Assembly: GCA_900548255.1 (NCBI GenBank) | Contig: URKH01000077.1 | Span: forward strand, 1 to 8,894 | Direction of reading: 5' to 3' | Length of the DNA stretch: 8,894 bases | Origin: an uncultured Collinsella sp. | Lineage (GTDB): Bacteria; Actinomycetota; Coriobacteriia; Coriobacteriales; Coriobacteriaceae | Part shown: positions 4,176 to 8,894 of the stretch, one piece after another | Layout: the number at the start of each line of letters is the position of its first letter | Numbering within the stretch: the stretch's first letter is position 1 | Position numbers and translations under genes: made by a program | The notes under the pieces: model-generated | What the model was told of the DNA's origin: nothing | The model's input: the letters and a program-made list of their open reading frames with translations, nothing else | Database searches by the model: none

Positions 4176-5933
4176 TTACAACTGCCAGGTAGCTGCTTCC
4201 TTTTGCAGCGCCACCATGCGGGCGAATTCTCCACCTGCCGCCTTGAGCTGCGCCGGAGTGCCCTGCTCGGCAACCACACCATCCTTGAGTACAACGATTT
4301 TGTCGGCATTTTCCACCGTACGCATACGGTGGGCAATAACGATAACCGTCTTACCCGCAAGCAGACGGGAGAGCGCCTGCTGAACCACGGTCTCGTTCTC
4401 CACATCCAAGCTCGCCGTCGCCTCGTCCAACAGCACGATAGGCGCGTCTTTGAGCAGCGCACGGGCGATAGAGATGCGCTGGCGCTCACCGCCGGACAGC
4501 TTGGAGCCGTTCTCGCCGATCATAGTGTCATAGCCCTGCGGCATGCGGCTCACAAACTCGTCGCAGTTGGCGGCACGCGCGGCAGCAAGCACTTCCTCAT
4601 CGGTGGCATCGCGACGACCAAGACGGATGTTTCCCATCACCGTGTCGTCAAAGAGCAGCACGTCTTGGAACACAATGGCGTAGTCGCGCAGCAGCACCTC
4701 GGGATCCACGCTCGCAACATCCACGCCGCCCACGGTGACCGTGCCCGCAGTGGCATCCCAAAAGCGCGCGGCCAGGCGGCTCACCGTGGACTTACCGGAG
4801 CCCGAAGGACCGACCAGTGCCGTGACCTCGCCTTCCTTGGCGGTAAAGCTCACATCGGTAAGAACTTTCTCGCCGGCGCGGCCGTCCTCGCCCGCACCAT
4901 AGCCAAATGCCACGTGATCGAACACCACATCGTGGCCTACGGGCTCAAACTGCTCGCTGCCCCGCGCCACGGGCTCTTCCATGATGGAACGCATGCGCTT
5001 GGCCGACGACTCGGCGGCAAACAGCTCGGACATCAGCATCAGCGCCTGATCAAAGGGCCCATAGATGCGGCTCACCATAAGCAGGAAGGCAAACATCACC
5101 AAAAAGTCGACCTGGCCGGAGGCGACCATCGCAGCGCCCGTGACCAACGTGGTGGCAATCCCCAGGCGCAGGATGGCAAAGGCGGAGTTGACCAAAAGCC
5201 CATTGGCGAGCTCGCCTTTGGTGGTCTCGCGCTCCTCGGCATCGATCACGGCGTTGAGCCCCTCAAGATAATGAGCCTCCTGGTTGGTGGCGCGGATCTC
5301 GCACACGCAGTCGAGCGTCTCCTGGATCGCCTCGGTAACCTTGACCTTCTCGGCGCGCACATGGTCGAACACCGGGGTCATGGGGCCGCGTGTCAGATAC
5401 AGCACGGCAAAGGCCACGGGCACGCTCCAAAACGCCGCGATCGCCAGCTGCCAGCAAAAGAACAGCGACGCCACGAACACAATGGCGCTTGCGATGATGG
5501 CACCCCAAAGCTCTCCCAGCACGTGGCTGTAGGCGTGCTCCATGGCCTGGACGTCGCCCATGATGGTCTCGGTTAAATCGGCCAGATCACGACGGCCAAA
5601 AAACGACAGCGGCAGCTTGCGCAAGCGCTCGGCGATCTCCATACGCTGCTTGCCGCACTCCTCGTAAAAGATGCAGTAGGTGTAGTAATACTGCTGCCAG
5701 TTAGAGGCAAAGAGCAACACGAAAAAGACCAGGAGGCCGCCCACAATCGGCAGGGCATCCGGCAGGTCAGCCCCGCTGGCGAGATGTTCGACAAAACCGC
5801 CCATGACCAGGAACAAAAAGCCCATGCCGGCCATAGTGATGAGATTGGTGAGCGTGGTCCAGAAAATGCCGCGCCTAACGCCGGCGATGCCTTTATCGGA
5901 TAGGAAATACTTCTTTTGGAATGAGGCGAACAT
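4176..5933 (-). CDS. ABC half-transporter, membrane plus ATPase domains (second subunit)
   Basis: This 585-residue protein has an exporter-type transmembrane domain (spans near 23-46, 61-76, 138-160, 163-181, 249-272 and 275-292) fused to a nucleotide-binding domain from about 335. The ATPase motifs are complete: Walker A GPSGSGKST 375-383, Q-loop Q423, signature LSGGERQ 479-485, Walker B IVLLDE 499-504, D-loop ASLD 507-510 and H-loop His535. The catalytic Glu504 is present. The ATG at 5933 directly follows the stop of the first subunit (TAAATG), with GGGAGG inside the end of that gene as ribosome binding site. Synthesis is therefore coupled and the two should form a heterodimer. Overall style and the AraC neighbour resemble the IrtB/YbtQ half of ferric-siderophore transporters, which import despite an exporter fold. 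A drug or peptide exporter remains possible. Confidence 0.95.
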   Translation of the reverse strand: MFASFQKKYFLSDKGIAGVRRGIFWTTLTNLITMAGMGFLFLVMGGFVEHLASGADLPDALPIVGGLLVFFVLLFASNWQQYYYTYCIFYEECGKQRMEIAERLRKLPLSFFGRRDLADLTETIMGDVQAMEHAYSHVLGELWGAIIASAIVFVASLFFCWQLAIAAFWSVPVAFAVLYLTRGPMTPVFDHVRAEKVKVTEAIQETLDCVCEIRATNQEAHYLEGLNAVIDAEERETTKGELANGLLVNSAFAILRLGIATTLVTGAAMVASGQVDFLVMFAFLLMVSRIYGPFDQALMLMSELFAAESSAKRMRSIMEEPVARGSEQFEPVGHDVVFDHVAFGYGAGEDGRAGEKVLTDVSFTAKEGEVTALVGPSGSGKSTVSRLAARFWDATAGTVTVGGVDVASVDPEVLLRDYAIVFQDVLLFDDTVMGNIRLGRRDATDEEVLAAARAANCDEFVSRMPQGYDTMIGENGSKLSGGERQRISIARALLKDAPIVLLDEATASLDVENETVVQQALSRLLAGKTVIVIAHRMRTVENADKIVVLKDGVVAEQGTPAQLKAAGGEFARMVALQKEAATWQL

Positions 5934-7760
5934 TTAGGCCTCGCCTCCCTTCGCGGCGGCGACATCAGCGGCCGCAGCAGTGATCTTCCAGCTCGCGGCC
6001 TGTTCGTATTCGGCCCACATCTTGGCGTACAGGCCGTTTTGGGACAGCAGCTCGGCATGGGTGCCAGTCTCCTGCACGCTACCTTGGTTGAGCACCACGA
6101 TCTTGTCGGCCCCCACCACGGTCGAAAGCCGGTGCGCGATCATAATGACTGTGCGACCCGCCGCCAGCTTGCTAAAGGCACGCTGGATGAGCGCCTCGTT
6201 CTCGGGGTCGGCAAAGGCTGTGGCCTCGTCGAGCACCACGATGGGCGCGTCCTTAAGAATTGCGCGGGCGAGCGACACGCGCTGGACCTCACCGCCCGAA
6301 AGGTACGCCCCGCCGGCGCCGAGCATGGTGTCGATGCCCTGCGGGAGCTTGGCCACGATATCGTCGCACTGGGCCGCGGAGAGGGCCGCGCGCACTTCGT
6401 CGTCAGTGGCCCCAGGCTTGGAAGCGCGCACGTTATCGGCAAGTGTTTGGCGGAACAGCTGGTTGGTCTGAAACACAAAGGCGACCTGGCCCATGAGCTC
6501 ATGCGGATCCATGTCGCGAACGTCTACGCCGCCCACAAGCACGCGACCCGAGGAAACATCCCAAAAACGCGGGATCAGGCTTGCGCAGGTTGACTTACCG
6601 CCGCCCGAGGGACCAACCAACGCAAGGGTGCTGCCTGCGGGAACGCTAAAGCTCACATGATCGACGGCAGGTGCTTCGGCACCCTCGTACGTAAAGCTCA
6701 CGTCCTCAAATCGCACGTCGCCGCCGGCAGGGTGCTTGGGTTGCGCGGGCACGGAGAGCCGCTTGGAATCCATGACGCTTCGAATGCGAGCCAGCGAATC
6801 GGCACTCATCTGAGAGGCCTCGCCCACAAACATGAGCTTGGTCATGGCCGTCGGTACCACGGCCGAAAATATCGCGTAAAACGTGAAGTTGGCCATAAAA
6901 TGCGCGAAGTCCGTCTCTCCCGGCGCCAACAGCAACGCCACGGGCAACAGGAATGTCACAAGACCATTGAGCGCGGTAAGGTTGAGTACCTGCGGACCTC
7001 GGCAAAACGTGCCCGCATAGCTTTGTGCCATGTCGGCGTATTCGGCGATCGCGTCGTGGAACGCCTTAAAGGAATAGACCGTCTGCTGAAACACCTTGAC
7101 CACGGGAATGCCGCGTACGTATTCGGTACCGGTCTTGTTCATCTTGACCAGCGCGCCCATGTAGGCCTTCATGAACTCGGCGCCCTTGCCGCTCATCATG
7201 GTGGCCATGGCGCCAAGCGAAACGGCGACCGAGATAAGGCATGCCACGCCCAAGCGCCAATCGAGGGCGAAAAGCAGCACGAGCAGACCTGCGACCATGG
7301 CGGTGGCGCCGGCGATATCGGGTAGCATGTGCGCGAGCAGGGTCTCGGTGGAGGCGGCGCATCCGTCTACGATACGGCGCAGCTCACCGGTGGCGTGTGT
7401 GTCAAAGTAGCCAAGCGGCAGCTTAAGCAGGTGCTCGCTCGTAGCCTTGCGGATATTGGACGCGCAACGAAACGCGGATAGGTGTGTGCACATGAGCCCC
7501 ACGAAATAAATCACGATGCTCACCAGGGCAAAACCGACGGCCCACCAACCATACATCGCGATGTCGGTGGCCTCGCTCCAGTTAGGTGCCACGGCGATCA
7601 GATCGCGCGCGACAAGCCAAATGCACACGTACGGGCCAAAGCTCAGCAGCTGCGAGAACGCCGAGAGGGCCATACCCAAATATGTTAGGAATTTACGGTC
7701 GCCGGCATATGCAAGCAGCTCGCCGATACCGCCGCCTTCCTTTTTTGATCCCTTTGCCAT
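5934..7760 (-). CDS. ABC half-transporter, membrane plus ATPase domains (first subunit)
   Basis: The protein is 608 residues, starting MAKGSKKEGG. The ATG at 7760 has AAAGGA (7771-7766) five bases upstream; the open frame continues to 8228 but would overlap the divergent regulator. Spans lie near 26-50, 70-91, 145-166, 170-188, 262-280 and 287-308. The ATPase domain from about 347 has Walker A GPSGGGKST 383-391, Q-loop Q431, signature LSGGEVQ 487-493, Walker B IVVLDE 507-512 and H-loop His543. The D-loop is AFADPE (515-520) rather than the usual SALD. This AFADPENE form is, from memory, common in the IrtA/YbtP-like siderophore transporter group. There is no extra N-terminal siderophore-interaction domain such as mycobacterial IrtA carries. 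The C-terminus is Ala-rich. It is the first gene of the pair and is probably activated by the divergent AraC protein. The substrate is unknown. Confidence 0.95.
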   Translation of the reverse strand: MAKGSKKEGGGIGELLAYAGDRKFLTYLGMALSAFSQLLSFGPYVCIWLVARDLIAVAPNWSEATDIAMYGWWAVGFALVSIVIYFVGLMCTHLSAFRCASNIRKATSEHLLKLPLGYFDTHATGELRRIVDGCAASTETLLAHMLPDIAGATAMVAGLLVLLFALDWRLGVACLISVAVSLGAMATMMSGKGAEFMKAYMGALVKMNKTGTEYVRGIPVVKVFQQTVYSFKAFHDAIAEYADMAQSYAGTFCRGPQVLNLTALNGLVTFLLPVALLLAPGETDFAHFMANFTFYAIFSAVVPTAMTKLMFVGEASQMSADSLARIRSVMDSKRLSVPAQPKHPAGGDVRFEDVSFTYEGAEAPAVDHVSFSVPAGSTLALVGPSGGGKSTCASLIPRFWDVSSGRVLVGGVDVRDMDPHELMGQVAFVFQTNQLFRQTLADNVRASKPGATDDEVRAALSAAQCDDIVAKLPQGIDTMLGAGGAYLSGGEVQRVSLARAILKDAPIVVLDEATAFADPENEALIQRAFSKLAAGRTVIMIAHRLSTVVGADKIVVLNQGSVQETGTHAELLSQNGLYAKMWAEYEQAASWKITAAAADVAAAKGGEA

Positions 7761-7779
7761 GAGATTCCTTTCTAACGGC

Positions 7780-7808
7780 TTGAGAGTTAACCGTAAGAAA
7801 CTTATCAT
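7780..7808 (+). promoter_or_regulatory. Promoter of the AraC-family gene
   Basis: TTGAGA (7780-7785), a 17-base spacer and TATCAT (7803-7808) match the sigma-70 consensus at five of six positions each. Transcription would begin near 7815. The -10 box shares bases with the -10 box of the divergent ABC promoter, so the two promoters face each other and cannot both be occupied. Confidence 0.68.
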
Positions 7809-7829
7809 GGGCGTGTTAGCCAAGGCACA
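7801..7829 (-). promoter_or_regulatory. Weak promoter of the ABC operon
   Basis: On the minus strand GATAAG (7806-7801) can serve as a -10 box, with TGTGCC (7829-7824) as a poor -35 at 17 bases. Transcription would begin near 7794, about 34 bases before the start codon. A weak -35 is expected if an activator recruits polymerase; the direct repeats at 7846-7882 would then lie at about -52 to -88. Confidence 0.4.
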
Positions 7830-7845
7830 CAATTGGGCCAGGCGT

Positions 7846-7882
7846 GGACGTTTTCGCAAATGAAGGGGACGCTTTTGCAAAT
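7846..7882 (+). repeat. Two 16-bp direct repeats 21 bp apart, probable AraC-protein binding site
   Basis: GGACGTTTTCGCAAAT (7846-7861) and GGACGCTTTTGCAAAT (7867-7882) agree at 14 of 16 positions with a period of 21 bp. Identity falls off outside the 16-bp core. AraC-family proteins use two helix-turn-helix motifs per subunit and typically bind direct repeats about two helical turns apart. The repeats cover the start of the regulator gene and lie upstream of the ABC promoter, so they could serve self-repression and ABC activation at once. Confidence 0.6.
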
Positions 7883-8879
7883 ACGGCGGGCAGCGACCGA
7901 CATAACCGAGCTCTACGCACCGCAGTTTGAGCAGTTTGGCCTGGAGCTTACCGGCAAGGGCGCCGTCTTTACCGGCGAGGTGGCAAACGATCGGGCACAC
8001 GGACGCGCATGGATCATGCCCCTCTCCCCTGCCTGCATCGTCATGGAGCATTACATTACCCCGACGCACGATATGTACCTGGCCGAATACACACCCGAAC
8101 CGTACGCGTGCGTGAGCGAGGTCAGCGCGCCCACGCTCATGTGCATGCCCGAAGCCGGCATAACGCCTGCGAACCTTAAACCCCTGCATGGACCGTGGCC
8201 GAACAGCGCGGTGTGCAGCTTTATCCAAGATAGCTGCGGCGAGGAGCTAAGTCCGCTGTTTGCAGGGCAGCTTTATCACTCGCGCTCGGTGCTCTTTTTG
8301 CCCGGGTATTTTGACGAGCTGGAGCATCGGTATCCCACTGAGTTCGTGGGAGTCTTTGAAGCGTTTGCCGAGTCGTGGCACGAGGAGGCGACGTCTGCCA
8401 TCTGCCACACGCTGCGCCGGATTAATGAGGACCGCGCCCGCACCGTAGGCGGACACGTCTATATGCAAGGCATCGTGGAGACCATGGTCGCGGAGCTCGC
8501 CTGTTCGCGCGCGGCCCACAAGCAGGCGCGGCGGGCGGCAGACACACGCGCCAGCATAACCATTGCCGAAGAAGCAACGGCAATGATTGAGCGCGCGCTC
8601 GACAAAGGCAGACGTGTGGGTATCAACGAGGTGGCCGAGAGGCTCTACACAAGCCGCTCCAAACTATGCGCCACCTTTAAGGCCCAAACTGGCGAGCCCC
8701 TGGGCGCCTACATTCGCAGACGCCGTATGGAGCGAGCACAGGACCTTTTGGCCGATAGCTCGCTCACGATAGCGCAGGTGGCAGAGCGTCTAGGCTACCC
8801 TCAGCAGGCCGCCTTCGCCCAAGCCTTCAAGCAACACACCGGCACCACTCCCACCGCTTGGCGTTCCCAACATATATAA
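7860..8879 (+). CDS. AraC-family transcription regulator
   Basis: The protein is 339 residues from the ATG at 7860. The C-terminal 100 residues form an AraC/XylS DNA-binding domain with two helix-turn-helix motifs: about 254-275 (INEVAERLYTSRSKLCATF) and about 303-325 (IAQVAERLGYPQQAAFAQAF), ending in the family pattern TGTTPTAWR. The N-terminal 230 residues are probably the ligand-sensing part; they contain a PGYFDELEHRYP segment and do not look like the arabinose-type cupin. Start: the ATG has only a poor ribosome binding site. An in-frame TTG at 7875 has AAGGGGA five bases upstream and could be the true start, giving 334 residues. The frame also opens at TTG 7833 without support. It is divergent from the ABC pair, as with YbtA beside ybtPQ in Yersinia, which suggests it senses the transported ligand and activates the pair. 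The ligand is unknown. Confidence 0.93.
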   Translation: MKGTLLQIRRAATDITELYAPQFEQFGLELTGKGAVFTGEVANDRAHGRAWIMPLSPACIVMEHYITPTHDMYLAEYTPEPYACVSEVSAPTLMCMPEAGITPANLKPLHGPWPNSAVCSFIQDSCGEELSPLFAGQLYHSRSVLFLPGYFDELEHRYPTEFVGVFEAFAESWHEEATSAICHTLRRINEDRARTVGGHVYMQGIVETMVAELACSRAAHKQARRAADTRASITIAEEATAMIERALDKGRRVGINEVAERLYTSRSKLCATFKAQTGEPLGAYIRRRRMERAQDLLADSSLTIAQVAERLGYPQQAAFAQAFKQHTGTTPTAWRSQHI

Positions 8880-8894
8880 AGATAAAGAATGAGG

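Noticed and set aside
4146..5576. A 476-codon plus-strand open frame opposite the second ABC subunit.
   Set aside because: The same antisense effect; the translation is His/Gly/Arg-rich without motifs, and the minus strand has full ABC motifs.
7772..7797. Imperfect inverted repeat CTAACGG/CCGTAAG in the divergent promoter region.
   Set aside because: Short, with a mismatch and a 12-base gap; not better than chance in this composition.
7761..8228. N-terminal extension of the first ABC subunit by 156 residues.
   Set aside because: It would run antisense through the AraC gene, lacks domain character, and the ATG at 7760 has a good AAAGGA site.

Overview
The window is dense, moderately high-GC bacterial DNA with short intergenic gaps and AGGAGG-type ribosome binding sites. 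Protein style and gene content (a DUF6110/DUF1490-like small membrane protein beside a P1B-type ATPase, and a paired ABC transporter with an AraC regulator) suggest a Coriobacteriia gut actinobacterium such as Collinsella. The taxon is an inference; no rRNA or marker gene is present.

Layout: (1) 144-578 (+) encodes an unrecognised 144-residue acidic helical protein with an apparent internal repeat. (2) 637-1502 (-) is a two-gene toxin-antitoxin operon, a ribbon-helix-helix RelB/DinJ-like antitoxin followed with a 4-base overlap by a PIN-domain (VapC-like) toxin. Its promoter at 1543-1571 carries two copies of the palindrome TGCTAGCA. (3) 1641-3980 (-) is a metal transport operon: an 81-residue single-span membrane protein, then a 691-residue P1B-like ATPase with no CxxC in its N-terminal domain and YSC where most family members have CPC. 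It ends in an intrinsic terminator at 1576-1621. A good promoter (4116-4144), a 20-bp palindrome just after it, and three consecutive stem-loops in the leader precede it. (4) 4176-7760 (-) encodes two ABC half-transporters, each with a membrane domain fused to an ATPase domain. The genes are abutted (TAAATG), and the products resemble the IrtAB/YbtPQ group of exporter-fold transporters. (5) 7860-8879 (+) is a divergent AraC-family regulator. Two 16-bp direct repeats 21 bp apart overlap its start and probably form the regulator's binding site.

How the parts may work together: the AraC protein probably senses a ligand (a siderophore or other small molecule), activates the ABC pair from a promoter with a poor -35 box, and represses itself. 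The small membrane protein and ATPase resemble the PacL/Ctp metal-efflux platforms of mycobacteria. The toxin-antitoxin operon appears self-regulated and independent.

No gene-free stretch exceeds 300 bases. The largest are 3981-4175 (promoter, operator and structured leader), 1-143 (a weak promoter candidate only) and 1503-1640 (terminator plus TA promoter). No RNA gene, insertion sequence, CRISPR array or attachment site was seen.
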